Assembly (NCBI GenBank): GCA_032622095.1
Contig: CP136066.1
Location: 93,765,319-93,829,318, forward strand
Direction of reading: 5' to 3'
Source of the DNA: Siphonodentalium dalli
Lineage: Eukaryota; Mollusca; Scaphopoda; Gadilida; Siphonodentaliidae
DNA length: 64,000 bases
In this document: piece by piece, positions 51,827-63,965 of the stretch
How positions within the stretch are numbered: position 1 is the first letter of the stretch
How the letters are laid out: every line of letters begins with the position of its first letter
The notes under the pieces: model-generated
The model's database searches: none
What the model was told of the DNA's origin: nothing
Seen by the model: the letters and a program-made list of their open reading frames with translations, nothing else
Program-made: the position numbers and the translations under genes

Positions 51827-52027
51827 TTAACCCTTTCAGTGCCAAGTCGATTTTTGTATCAACCCATATTTCCTTGATCATTTTTCAAATTTATTGATTA
51901 TAATAATGTGATACATATCTTAGAGCTCTTTCCATCAATGTATCACATTATTATAATCAATAAATTTGAAAATTATCAAGGAAATATTGGTTGATACAAA
52001 AATCGGACTTGGCACTGAAAGGGTTAA
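51827..52027. mobile_element. TTAA-flanked near-perfect palindrome
   Basis: TTAACCCTTTCAGTGCCAAG and GATTTTTGTATCAACC on the left, and the complement on the right, ending AGGGTTAA. The stem is about 90 bp with few mismatches. The ends match 14936-15190, but no GCATTCTCTTATATATG hairpin is inside. Confidence 0.85.
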
Positions 52028-52389
52028 TGATTACATATGATGAGTTCCACTGAATGGAGCATGTCCTATGATATGCCTTTTTGTATCTATAGTGAAGGGC
52101 TTGGATCTCTTTCTTGCACTTACACTTTTAACAAAAATTTTAGACATTCATTCACTAATCCTAAATTTATTTGCCATAATCTTTTAAGTCTTACATAGCA
52201 ATAGTTATATCAGACTGGTGTTATTGTGTTTATGTTTAAGTTTTTCAAGTTTTAGGTTATATGTTACATGTTAATGTTTAGATATTTCCACCACAGTTTC
52301 ATTATTCCATAGAAAACTTCAGAAAAAATGGTCTCTGAGTGTGGTATCAAACTGTTTAAAATGATAATGCCAATCAAAGTAGGATTCGG

Positions 52390-53330
52390 GGTGTATATAG
52401 TGGAGACCTCCTTTCGTTAAGCCAACCTTCTTTCTGTATGTCCTTCCATCCTTCTGTCCGTCTGTAACAAACATTTCACAACACAGCTCAAGTTTCGTTA
52501 CTTCCAATTTGGATGTCCTTTGGTATGCCGGTAGACCAGCATTGTGGAAAGGATCTCCCCATAGTGCAGGTTTTGTCCACACTTTTTTCCAGAGTTATGG
52601 CCCTTTGCTGGACTTAGTGTAAAACGTGTCAATGTGTCCATAACAAACATTATTCTGTGGATATCTTTATCATTGGATTTAATTGTCCTTTGGCATGGTG
52701 ATAGCACAGGTTGGGAGAAAGGATATCCACATACTGCGGGTTTCGTCCATTAATTTTTACCACAGTAACGGCTCTTGTTTGACTTGTAAATTTTCAAATT
52801 TTGTGTCCAAAAGAACTTTTCAGCTTGTAACTTGGGTGTTAGTTATTGGAATTTGTTGTCCTTTGGCACATTGATAGTACAGGTTGGGGGGGAAAGGATA
52901 TCCACAAACTGGGTTTCGTCCATTAATTTTTTCCAGAGTTACGGCCCTTGTTTTACTTGCAAATTTGTGAATTTTGTGTCTGAAAGAACATTTCAGCTTG
53001 TAACTCGAGTGATAATTACGGATTTCATTGTCCTTAATAGGCGTTGGCTTGGTGATAGCACAGGTTGGTGGAAAGGATACCCACATACTATTTTCATCCA
53101 TTAAGTTTTACACAGTTACGGCCCTTGTTTGACTTAGAAATTAGTGAATTGAAGAAGGAGACCTTTTTCCGTCCTTCATAATGCAGTTTTTGTCTGCACT
53201 TTTTTCCCAGAGTTATGCCCATTGCCTGAATTATGACCCGGGGTTTGCTTTGTCCACACTTTTTTCAGATTTATGGCCCTTTGCCAGAGTTATGACCTGG
53301 AGTTGAACTGAGGGAAATGCCCCACTATGA
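52390..53330. repeat. Degenerate tandem repeat, about 170-180-bp unit, five copies
   Basis: Units carry GCACAGGTTGGGAGAAAGGATATCC, TTTTCCAGAGTTACGGCCC and TTTCAGCTTGTAACTTGGGTG, near 52560, 52690, 52860 and 53040 and then fading. Short ORFs on both strands are repeat-derived. 53331-53883 shows nothing clear. Confidence 0.8.
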
Positions 53331-53883
53331 CTTCATTTTCTCTCCATGAAATTTCTATTTGAACAATGGAAAAAATGTAATTTTTTTTATTTTCTTTTGT
53401 TGGTATCACCGCAAGAGTTTTTGCTTTGTTTATTGTTGCACAACATTAATCTTGCAAACACGAATCAACATCAAACAAATTAGTAGATTAGTCTAATCTA
53501 CATTACTATTTAAAAAATTCCTGATCATTTGAGAATCATATTTCTGTCTGGACTGCAACTGACATTTATATAAAATATCACATTCACTACGTAACAGTTT
53601 TACTTATCTTTTGAGTATGAATAATCAGGAAACTAATAGTAAGGCAGATGGTCCCGAGAACACCATAACTAGAATGAAATGTGTGTTATCAGTTTATTCT
53701 ATTGGGAAGGTTAACAATCATTTGATTAAATGAAACTTTTTGAACAAATACTTGTAATATCAGTCCAATGAGGAATCAGCTGATCCAATGTGAATTTTGT
53801 TCCTATTTTTAATTCGCTAATCGTGAGATTATGAAACCTCTCTATTTATTTGTATACATGTTTTACTCAGGGTAATTGTTATT

Positions 53884-54355
53884 TTAACCCATTCTATACT
53901 GAATGGCTTCTCCAATTCAGTAATAACAGTATACATTGGAACGGTCTATTATTAATTTTGAGGAGTGTCGAGAAAAAAATGAGCAGACGACAGACATATG
54001 AAAAATTGCAGAAGGATTCGTATTCTCTATTGGGGGAAATGTTCCCATAATAAGTTCAACAAATGGTCAATGTTTGTTGAACTTATTTTATGAATATTTC
54101 CTGAGGGAACTACTTGTCAATGTGTATTTAGTTTAGAAAGGGTAAAAAACTATTTGAAAAATATTTTATCCATTAACCTTTTCTATACTAAACACTCATT
54201 GACAAGTAGTTCCCTTATAAAATATTCATATAAGTTCCACAAACATGTCGTTTGTTTTGAACTTATTATCTGAACATTTCCCACCAATGGATATGAATCC
54301 TTCAGCACTTGTATTATCTGTCCCAGTCTGTCTTCCACTTATATTACCTGAGGAT
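53884..54355. mobile_element. Two MITE family 4 copies in opposite orientation
   Basis: 53884 to about 54145 and 54174-54355 share CATTGACAAGTAGTTCCCTT, ATAATAAGTTCAACAAA and AGCAGACGACAGA. The first begins TTAACCCATTCTATACTGAA. The second is cut at 54355 by another insertion. Confidence 0.7.
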
Positions 54356-55120
54356 CAGGCCTTCGATTATGAGGCGTGCGATCGCGCTCGCGCACCATAG
54401 CACGCCTGAAATTAAATCTTGGCGAGTAATTAATCACACTCCTCGGCGATATTCGGCGCACGATTGAAAAAAGGTTTATAATAACGATCAACCTTGTTTG
54501 CTGGAGAAGACTGACAGACATGCCGTATACGACGGAAGTAATTGTTTTAAGTTTTGCGCATGCGCTAGAACATTATTATAGTCAGGTGCGTTTAGCGATG
54601 TCGTCGCATTCGTATGTAGGTCTGAGTAATTCTCGGCTAGATATTGTTACCAACATGACATATTTAAATTAATCCCACCGTGCACCCCATCACCAATGCA
54701 ACATAATTTTGGTACCATGATTGTGTTGCGTTCTAAATGAAGCCGCCCCGATGGGCGGTGAAGATGAATAGAAATTGAAACTTGAGTTCGGGGCAATCAA
54801 ACATTATTTTAAAAAATATCGATAGAGTTCACACAACAGGAAACTCTCACGTGGTTACATGGTCTCTGACCGCATTTCATAACAACTTACATCCAACGGA
54901 AGCATTACGACGCAATTCGAGAATGGTGTTTTAATTACTTCAATGTGGAGAATACATGTGTACAGATGAATCACAATGGTGATAAAATTGATTTAATTTT
55001 GAGTCTTCGTTTGTCATTTTATACCCCCGAAATATCCACCAAAATCACACGCCTGGGTTTCAGGTTAGGCGAGTGACCAACCACACTCCTGCATTTTACA
55101 GAATCGAAGGCCTGGAGGAT
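54350..55120. mobile_element. Element with CAGGCCTTCGATT ends and 6-bp target duplication
   Basis: The element is 54356-55114 (759 bp). Inverted ends CAGGCCTTCGATT, subterminal GGCGAGT...CACACTCCT pairs, flanked by GAGGAT at 54350-54355 and 55115-55120. No ORF. It has the same 6-bp duplication size as 30302-31447 but different ends. Confidence 0.75.
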
Positions 55121-55149
55121 CCAACCAAACAAGTCTGAGTTTAGTGCGC

Positions 55150-55565
55150 CTGGCATTTGCAGAATGAGGTCTCCAGAGGATGAATTTAGTGACGCTATCC
55201 CGCATAGCATCACCAAATTCACCCTCTGTGACAGTGAACCTCATTCTACATGGCCTTATCCGCTATGGGAGACAGACTGATTGAATTTCCCAAATGGTGA
55301 ATTTTGTGATGTACACCCATTGGGAACCTCGATTATGCAATATGTTGTCTGCCAATTTGAGGATATAGAGAAACTAAACTAAAAAAGAAATAGAATCTAT
55401 GTGAAGAAGTTTCTACAGAAATTTGATAATAAAGAACTTTCCAGCGAAAATGAGGCCTAAGCAGAATGAGGTCCCCAGAGGGTGAATTTAGTTATGCTAG
55501 CCTGCTATTTAGGATAGCATCACTAAATTCACCCTCTGGGGACCTCATTCTGCAAATGACAGGCA
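55150..55565. mobile_element. MITE family 2, paired hairpins
   Basis: Hairpins at about 55155-55250 and 55465-55560 with GCAGAATGAGGTCCCCAGAG-type arms and the shared spacer (55300-55460). Short ORFs here are the hairpin arms. Confidence 0.8.
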
Positions 55566-56620
55566 CACCAAACGCAGGCTTGCCACCAAATGAATATCAG
55601 ACCATTCCTACTAGTTTGTATTCTTTTATAACTGGTTGGGAGATTCTGTTTAGTTAAGAAAGACTAACTGTGATATTGAGAAACCTATTTTATATTATTT
55701 ACCTCTCTTATATCTATTCAAGTGTTTTACTCAGGTTAATTGTTATTTAATAGTTTATATTTGATAAAATCTCATTAATATATTATATTTTCTTCCAGTT
55801 GTCGGAATGCCCGGATGTCTGTTATCACAAGAATTCTATTAAAGTTCAGTAGGAGTTTATTAGTGATTTAGGTATTTAGTGAAGTGATAAATGAACATTT
55901 AGGACTGTTGTGGGGTTAGGTTTTGTGCCGTAAAAATCATTTGCTAACATAATTTGCAAATTGTATAGACACTAAGACATTATAAAATATGGTTAGTAGG
56001 TATTTTATTCCCTTTTATATATAAACTTACTTGCTTTTTTGGGATATTTTTGTTGTAGAATAAATAACCTTCAAATTGAAGAAATCACTGGTATGTAATC
56101 CTTATTTGTTAAATTTTCGACTATTTTTATTTGCCAAATATACAACAATCACACACAAAATATCCAAATCCTAGTTTCGTTGTTAGTTATCGTTTTGATG
56201 AACTCATGAACCTTTGACCCTGATCTGGAAAAAATGAACATTTGGGACAAGTGAACTTGGGCAATCTCATGGAATTGTCTCATTTTAACTTAATTTTTCA
56301 CAGCGCAGGGTGTGCTTTGTTACTATTTATTTTTGTTCACTGTATGATTAATGCCTATATGTTTTGAATAAATCCCATTTACTACTTGATAAATCTACAG
56401 TCTCAAGCAGCATACATGGTATTAGTGGTCATGACTGATGTCAATACTGGTCATTATATAAGTGTCATTATCAATCCCCTTTCAATCCCATTCTTGATCT
56501 TGGGAGTAGTCATATGAGTCAGTTTGTGCAGAGGTTATTCATGGAGACAACTGAGTGCCTGTAGCACAGAGTTATATAGCAGATGGAAAGCCTGAACTGT
56601 TAAGGATCCTGGGATGGCGA
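55566..56620. other. Unassigned sequence
   Basis: No gene and no repeat that I can name. AAUAAA-like signals occur near 56060, but nothing coding leads to them. Confidence 0.4.
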
Positions 56621-56624
56621 ATCA

Positions 56625-57310
56625 GCACAGAATAACTTTTAATTTGGAGTGCCTAAACTGTTGTCATTTGGAGTGCCTGAACTGTGTTGGTATGCTGGAG
56701 CTTAAATCTGCATGAAATGACTTTTAATAGTTTGGAATGCCTGAACTGTTGTCATTTGGAGTGCCTGAACAGTTGTGGTACACTGGAGCTTAAATCGGCA
56801 CAGATTGACTTTTAATTTGAAGTGCCTGAACCGTTGTGGTACACTGAGCTTAAATCTGCATGGAATGACTTTTAGTTTGGAATCCCTGAACTGTTGTGGT
56901 ACAACGAAGCCTAAATCAGCGCAGAATGACTTTTCATTTGGAATTCCTGATCTGTGGTGGTACAACAAAGCTTAAATCAGCACAGAATGACTCTTCATTT
57001 GGAATGCCTGAACTGCTGTGGTACAATGAAGCTTAAATCAGCAAAGAATGACTTTTCATTTGGAATGCCTGAACTGCTGTGGTACACTGATGCTTAACTG
57101 GATAGAATGACTTTTTGTTTGGAGTGGATTAACTGCTGTGGCATGCTGGGCTTGAATCAGTACAGAATGACTTTTCATTTGGAGTGTCTGAACTGTTGTG
57201 GTATGCTGAAGCTAAAATCAGCAGAAGATAAGCACCTCTTTTGGAGTTGGTTAACTCCTGATATGCAGGACTGTGAATTTGCACAGAATGACATTTTGGT
57301 TGAAGAGCTT
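56625..57310. repeat. Minisatellite, about 60-bp unit, roughly eleven copies
   Basis: Units contain TTTGGAGTGCCTGAACTGTTG, GGTACACTGAAGCTTAAATC and GCACAGAATGACTTTTCATT, with substitutions and a few short deletions. The ORFs across it are repetitive artefacts. Confidence 0.9.
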
Positions 57311-57436
57311 TATTTGCCATGGTACCGAGTGGTGTCCGCACAGAATTAAATTCTGTTTGCGTACCTTAACTTTCTCAGTATAGAGCTTGAATCAGCACAG
57401 GATTTCCATTGATGACATTCTGTTACAATGTCCGAA

Positions 57437-57836
57437 TTAACCCTTTACCCAACAGAAGGACCCTGTGCCAATGCATTCTCTTATATATGCGAGTCGACCA
57501 TAGGTCGCCTCGCATATATAAGAGAATGCATTGGCTTAACACATTAAAAATTATAAAATTGTTAAAGAATGTAAGAAAAAATGGTAAAAAGTGTTAAAAA
57601 AAGATTTGTTTTAGGCCAATGCATTCTCTTATATATGCGAGGCGACCTATGGTCGACTCGCATATATAAGAGAATGCATTGGCACAGGGCATAACTGTAA
57701 CTATCACAATGTGGTCAAGGAGCCGGTTCCAATGATATCCATATTTGTATGGTTCTATTGAGACAGACCGAAGATATTTTAGGCTGTTGAAGCTTTATTT
57801 GGCCGGTTTTGGCCAGTTTGTTGGGTAAAGGGTTAA
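57437..57836. mobile_element. TTAA-flanked element enclosing two family 1 hairpins
   Basis: Outer ends TTAACCCTTTACCCAACA and TTGTTGGGTAAAGGGTTAA. Inside are two perfect GCATTCTCTTATATATGCGA hairpins (about 57470-57536 and 57614-57682) bounded by CCCTGTGCC and GGCACAGGG. Confidence 0.85.
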
Positions 57837-58562
57837 CTGAAAAGTCCATGCCTATCTTCACATTATTCATTTGGAATACCTGATCTGTCTTCAAAAGCTT
57901 GAATGTCTGTCAACTTATCAACTGAAAGAATTTATTATTGTGTGGACGCTTGCTTTTTTGAAAGTTACCTTCTCCTTAGATGCACGGTCTGCAGAATCAC
58001 CATATTTCAAGGCTGGAGTTGTCGTGTCTGAACAAAAACTAGTTTCTTAATGAGTTTGCGAACCACTCCCTATCCACTGTCCCTGTTGAATCTAGAACAC
58101 ATTTTATTCCTGTGAGTAAATGCGAGAGACTCGAGATACAGTCTATTTTTTTTTGACAGGAAGTATAGTTGCATTTAAGAAGAACTATTGACAATACAGG
58201 TGATTACTAGTGTATTTGACAGGACTTGTTTGAAATAACTTTAAGAACAGAATTTTGTGTCGGAAACTGAAGTAAGATGATCAGTGATTTTTTTTTAGGA
58301 GAAATCACTTTAAAAGCATACAGAAGATTATTGTTCAGTAATAGCAGGCTAAATCTTCGCTTCTGCTTTGTTTTCTTATTTTTGAAACAAAATCAGCCCA
58401 AATACTGCAGATTTGTCTTGGATATTCCCGAGCTTAGAAATCGTGACTCATACTTCAACTCGAAACGGCCAGTGAGAGAAGTCTTCTTAACCACGGAAGA
58501 GACAAATATCTGGAAATTAAAATCTGTTTAAATTGGACAGACTACAACAAAAACCTCCTTAA
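57837..58562. other. Unassigned sequence
   Basis: Nothing recognisable. The 84-codon ORF at 58277-58531 has no domain I know and no flanking splice or coding context. Confidence 0.4.
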
Positions 58563-58870
58563 TTAACCCTTTCAGCCATGCAACTGAAAGGGTTAACCCT
58601 TTATACTATACTAAATACTCATTGACGAGTAGCCTCCTTAGGAAATGTTCAGATTATAAGTTCAACAAACTACCATTATCATATGTTGTTTGTTGAACTT
58701 ATTATCTGAACATATCCCATCAATTAATAGAAATCCTTCAGAAATCCTATCATTTTGTCTATCTGTCATCTGCTTATATTACCTGAACATCTCTCCAGAT
58801 GCATAATAGACCATTCAAATGTTTACTGTTATAACTGAGTGGGAAAATCCATTTAGTAAAGAAAAGCCTG
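58563..58870. mobile_element. 34-bp TTAA palindrome remnant next to MITE family 4
   Basis: 58563-58595 is TTAACCCTTTCAG...CTGAAAGGGTTAA with almost no interior. Its right TTAA is also the left border of a family 4 copy (58592 to about 58867). Confidence 0.7.
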
Positions 58871-58884
58871 CCTTTAATTTGCCT

Positions 58885-59305
58885 ATCATTTGCAGAATGG
58901 GGTCCCCAGAAGGTGAATTTAGTTATGCTATTCCGCATAGCGGGCTAACATCACTAAATTCACCCTATGGGGACCTCATTCTGCTTAGGCCTCATCTTCT
59001 CTGGAAAGTTTCTTTATTATCAAATTTCTATAGAAACTTCTTCACATAGATTCTATCTCTTTTTTAGTTTAGTTTCTCTACATCCCCAAACTGGCAGACG
59101 ACTCATTGCATAATTGAGGTTTCCAAATGGGTGAACAAAATCAAAATATTCACCATTTGATAACTTCGATCTAAGTCTATGTCTTCCGTAGCAGATGATG
59201 CCATGCAGAATGAGGTCCCCAGAGGGTGAATTTGGTGATGCTAGCCCGATATGCGGGATACCGTCACTAAATTCACCCTCTGGGGACCTCATTCTGCAAA
59301 CGACA
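58885..59305. mobile_element. MITE family 2, complete paired-hairpin copy
   Basis: Hairpins at about 58893-58985 and 59205-59298, joined by the spacer CTCATCTTCTCTGGAAAG...TTTAGTTTAGTTTCTC. This uninterrupted spacer is the reference for recognising the insertion at 3262-4345. Confidence 0.85.
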
Positions 59306-59352
59306 GGCATGCTAAGCACAGGCTTGGTAAAGAAAGATATGCTGTTTGTTTT

Positions 59353-59597
59353 TTAACCCTTTCTTTATTAAGTGGATGCTCAAACTCAGTTATAGAAGTA
59401 TACATGGAAACGGTCAATTATTCATTTGGAGGGATGTTCATGTAATAAAAGCAGACGACAGAAAGGTGAAAAGATGATACAATTGCAGAAGGATTTCTAT
59501 TAATTGATGGGAAATGTTCAGTTAATAATGGTTGTTTTTGAACTTATCATCTGAACATTTCCTAACGTCAATGAGTACTTAGTACAGAAAGGGTTAA
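59353..59597. mobile_element. MITE family 4, TTAA-flanked
   Basis: TTAACCCTTTCTTTATTAAG on the left and CAGAAAGGGTTAA on the right, with AAGCAGACGACAGAAAGG inside. 59598-60462 after it holds no recognisable gene or repeat. Confidence 0.8.
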
Positions 59598-60462
59598 ACA
59601 ATCCCTGGTGGAGGACATATCACTGGAGACAGAAAGATGGTATATTCAAGGATGTTCAGCTCGTCAGCCAGATTCAGCTAAATAGTTGTGGGATGTGTTA
59701 TTCTAAGGATGTGTTCTTCGCAAATGGTTTCTGAAGTGTGTTTTCTCTCATATGACTACTCTCATGCCCAATCGTTCAAGGCATTTAGTTTACTTGAAGA
59801 TTGGTCCCCTTCTCATTGTGAATTCATGTTTTGGGATCTCTTGGATCATCCCAGTTAGCTGGCGTCTGAATATTTCCTTGCTTTTTAATATATCTGATAA
59901 GTGGTTGTTTATATAATTATACATTGTTACATTTTCATGCTGTCAATCCAGGGTCCCCTGACAAAATTTAATACTTGAGTCACTAAAATGTTTGCCACTA
60001 AGTTTGCATTTCTCCTAGATCACTTGTTATCTTTTGGGTGCTGTATACACATCATCATTGCAAATCAAGACACAAAACTCCCAATTCGAAATTTTTGGGC
60101 AGGTCTCGTGCTTTCATGGTATGATATTTAGGTCATATATAGAGACACACGTGTGTTGGGACAGTTTAGCAACTAAAGCTTGAGAGTGTTGTTTTGGGAT
60201 GCTTATGCCAACCACCTGAGTGTGATAAACACAAACCATCTCAGCACGAATGCAGTTCTATATTTATCATATACCCCAAAATGATACTAACCAGATTCAT
60301 TGTGGTTGTCATTGTTTTTGCAACAATTTACGAACTTCAGCAGTGCCTGTCAATTGTGTCATGTTTTTGTGAAGATCATCCTAGATCAATCCGTTGAAAG
60401 TTATCACACAGTCTGGAGTCTTGAGGTGTATAATAGAAAAGGACTTATTTCTTCGTGGTTTT

Positions 60463-61036
60463 TAGCTTAACTTTGAGATATTGCCATGGGTTGGTCGTCC
60501 ATGCGTGTGTGTGAATTCATCAACAATTTCCTTTGGCACACCCAAATAGGCCACATCCGATTGTCACCAAATTTCATATGGATCCTCGGAGAGACCTCCA
60601 GATGATAGCTTGCCATTTTTTTCTGAGTTTCGTTAAAAATCATGGCCTCCCGCAGTCATCTTGGATTTCTAGTTTGTATCCATCGGCACATCACGAAGCC
60701 CACATTTATTGGAGAAATGTTTTGAAAATTTAACGGCATGTTTAGGATCATTTCTAGATATGGGGCTATCAAATTTAAACAAATTTTTATGTTAAAAAAT
60801 GGATGCTGTCAGCCATCTTGGATTTTACTCTTTACATGACTAAATACTTAAGCACACCCTACAGCCAGCATTTTTCATACAATTGATCTCAAACTTCATA
60901 TGACTCCTCAGGTTGACCACTACTATTGCCTAAACAATTAAACTTTCCGCATTCCTTATCGCTCCATTGACTGTAATGTGTGACTTGATTCCCTCTCAAA
61001 GTTGAGCTACAGTGTCATTGACACTTTCAGTTAGAA
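60463..61036 (+). repeat. Short pearl-like element
   Basis: Head TTTTTAGCTTAACTTTGAG, three degenerate units (CACCAAATTTCATATGGATC, CATCTTGGATTTTACTC) and the tail AGTTGAGCTACAGTGTCATT with ACACTTTCAGTTAG. Same family as 40699-43320. Confidence 0.8.
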
Positions 61037-61076
61037 ATGTTGGTGACAGGAGGAGAGAAATGTTCAGTGTTTATCT

Positions 61077-61335
61077 TTAACCCTTTCTATACTAAAGCAT
61101 TATTGCTGAGTAGTTATCCCTTAGAAAATGTTCAGATAATAAGTTCAACAAAGGTTGTTTTGTCGAACTTATTATCTAAACATTTCCATCAATAAATGGG
61201 AATCCTTCTGTAATTTTAGTTATCTGTCGTCTGCCTAATACCTGAACATCCCTGGCAAATAAATAATTGACCATTCCGATGTATACTTTTTGACTGACTA
61301 GGATAATCCATTTAGTATAGAAAGGGTAAAAAATA
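61077..61335. mobile_element. MITE family 4
   Basis: TTAACCCTTTCTATACTAAA to TAGTATAGAAAGGGTAA, with the AATAAGTTCAACAAAGG hairpin. Confidence 0.8.
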
Positions 61336-61452
61336 AATATTCATCATTCAGATGCCAAAACAAAGGGGACCCTGATTATACAGCTTCCATTGTCACCCAC
61401 TGTGAGAGAGAAAGAGCACTATGTTGTTGATTGTACAGGCAATGTCGGATTA

Positions 61453-61637
61453 TACAGTAATGCCCTAAATAATCGACCCCTTAACCAGTCGAAAATATGG
61501 CTTGTTGCCATTCATCGGAAAGCTCTGAGTGAGAGCTTTCCGATGAATGGCAACAAGCCATATTTCCGACTAATTCCTGAAAAATTACCCATAATTCTGC
61601 TGTGGTTAAGGAGTCGATTATTTAGGGCATTACTGTA
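61453..61637. mobile_element. MITE family 3, complete TA-flanked palindrome
   Basis: 61455-61635, ends CAGTAATGCCCTAAATAATC and complement, TA on both sides, loop near GCTCTGAGTGAGAGC. TA borders suggest a Tc1/mariner-type duplication. Confidence 0.85.
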
Positions 61638-61645
61638 GCTGCAAT

Positions 61646-61905
61646 TTAACCCTTTCATGACGGAAGCTGCATTGGTACAGCTTTAAATGTCCTGTGCCGG
61701 TGCATTCTCTTATAAATGCGAGTATCCCATAGGGAGCCTCGCATATATAAGAGAATGCACTGGCTTACATGGTCAAGGGAAATATTGTTAGGCCAATCTA
61801 TTCTCTTATATATGTGAGTCTCCCTAGATTCACATATATATAAGAGAATGCATTGGCACAGTGTTTTTGAAAAATTTCAGGAAGCTCCAGTCATGGAAAG
61901 GTTAA
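61646..61905. mobile_element. MITE family 1, complete copy
   Basis: TTAACCCTTTCATGACGGAA to CCAGTCATGGAAAGGTTAA with two GCATTCTCTTATATATG hairpins (about 61700-61764 and 61795-61858). Confidence 0.85.
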
Positions 61906-62309
61906 GTAAAGTCCATTCCAATTGGAATCCAGGGACGATCATGATAAATGGGTTGAGTAAATGAACACTCTTTTTATGGCTTTCGGGCACCTGTCCTTTA
62001 TCAACATAGTGAAAATTTACAATCACATCCTTACTTCAAGAACATTATATGGCTTATGAAACGAGTCATGATATGTTGTTGAATTAAAGTGTGATTATAA
62101 ATTTCCACTACAGAAAGAGTGTTTATTTAGTGAACCAATGTCAGATCAGTCTGTGTAACTCCATATCTATTATTTTTCAAAACGATATATTGATACAAGT
62201 TTTGTGTTCTCTATTTATTTAATATCTCAAAGAAAGGTAACCCCATTGGTCTTGAGTTTGAAAGTTCTCAGAATTCTTGGTAAGAGACAAGGAGAAGGCT
62301 CGATATATC

Positions 62310-62415
62310 CGTAATGCCCTAAATAATCGACTCCTTAACCACAGCAGAATTATGGGTAATTTTTCTGGATTTAGTCAGAAATATGGCTTGTTGCCATTCA
62401 TCGGAAAGCTCTCAG
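62310..62415. mobile_element. Half copy of MITE family 3
   Basis: GTAATGCCCTAAATAATCGA through CCATTCATCGGAAAGCTCTC, left arm only. Confidence 0.75.
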
Positions 62416-63483
62416 TGATATCTAGTGAAGTAACGATGCTATACCAGTAAAGTTTGACATTTTACACTGACTTTCCTGATATTGCAAACTAAAAACTGAA
62501 CTTTTTTGTCTCTGTTAGATTATTGAGTTGGAATTTTTTTTCATGTTCTTCTTACTGTTATTTGAACATAACCAAGTGTCACAAAGGGATTATTTTTTAT
62601 TGGTCATGGAATGAAGAAACCGTTCTTGTTGTTGGTATTCAATGTACTTCACAGCAAAGATGGAATTTCACGATATAGAACAAGGTCACTGATAAAGTCA
62701 CCATTATATTTGCATCTGATTGTGTGAATTTTTAAAGGTGGGGTAGCAATGTGATAGAGAATGATTAATAACACAGAACACAACTTTTTATCTCAATGTA
62801 ACTACATTTAACCGAATGATAATTTTATACATGTGTGTGTCCATGTCTGCTAATAGATATAAGGGAGATTTAGATTGGAAAACTTAACTTCTCACATCAA
62901 GATACGATAGACTATAACTATGTGTGGCATGAACCTTTGCCCAATGAGCTGTGGAGTATAATCTGTTTTATAAGCTCTGTAAAACACTGAGGGAGTGAGG
63001 GTGAACTGTTATGCACTTACAGACTAGTAACCACCTCATATAACACAGACCATACTCTGTTACGTCTCATGCCCACTGTCAGTTAATGTTGCCAACAAAG
63101 ATTGTTACATGGACTCTAATTCGAATAGAACATAGCTGTCTCAAAACTTGATGGGCGAGTTTGAAGATTTCCAATCTAAACCTTCCTATTATGTGGTTAA
63201 ATATTCTGCACTGTATTCATTTGTTCCTATTATATTTGGCACTTTTGGAAATTACAAATTGCGTTTTGCGCAGTTTTGCAATGAGGTTTGTGATGAGCTA
63301 CATCATCTGCACTTTACTTTGCTTCTCAAGTTCATTTTGTAAATGCAAATTGTACAGCCATTAATTGTCATCACAGAGTGTGCAGTAGTCTCAGAACAAA
63401 GCATGAGTTTTGTCATATCCATGCATTTAAACTCTAAAAACTTCCATATTTTTTTTTATTTTGATGTCTGTAGTTTGTATGTA
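62416..63483. other. Unassigned sequence
   Basis: No gene, RNA or repeat structure that I can support. Confidence 0.4.
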
Positions 63484-63667
63484 CAAGTTGAGTGTAAATA
63501 TAAGAAATGGATGTTGATTTTGTTGCGTTCCGTGGGGTATGGATGCAAGTTGGTCTGACATTTGTGGAACCCGTATAACACATAAAAATGTCAGACCAAC
63601 TTGCTTCCATTCTCCATGGAACGCAACAAAATCAACATCCATTTCTTATATTTACACTCAACTTGCA
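63484..63667. repeat. Near-perfect inverted repeat, about 80-bp arms
   Basis: CAAGTTGAGTGTAAATATAA...CAAGTTGGTCTGACA and its complement, with a loop of about 27 bases (63563-63590). Not related to the MITE families above. Confidence 0.9.
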
Positions 63668-63699
63668 GATAAAAAAGAGCTTTTAGTGCCCATTTTGAA

Positions 63700-63965
63700 C
63701 GATATTATGTTATCACATTTAGTTTCTCTATATCCCCAAATTCACAGATGACAAAATACACAATCGTTGTGCCCAACGGATGCACATCACCATCTTCACC
63801 ATCTGGGAACTTAAAATCTGAGTCTAGGTCTTCCATAGCAGATGAGGCCATGTAGAATGAGGTCCCCAGAGGGCGAATTTGGTGACTCATGCTCACTGCA
63901 AGGTAGCATCACCAAGTTCACCCTTTGGGGACCTCATTCTGCAAAGCTCATTCTGTATGGCTCCA
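63700..63965. mobile_element. MITE family 2, single-hairpin copy
   Basis: Spacer TTTAGTTTCTCTATATCCCC and a hairpin at about 63855-63945 with GAATGAGGTCCCCAGAGGG arms. Confidence 0.75.

Noticed and set aside
55799-55870. Possible extra 3' exon after TTTTCTTCCAG
   Set aside because: There is an acceptor-like tract, but the RBM33-like frame already ends at 49970 and nothing links to it in phase.
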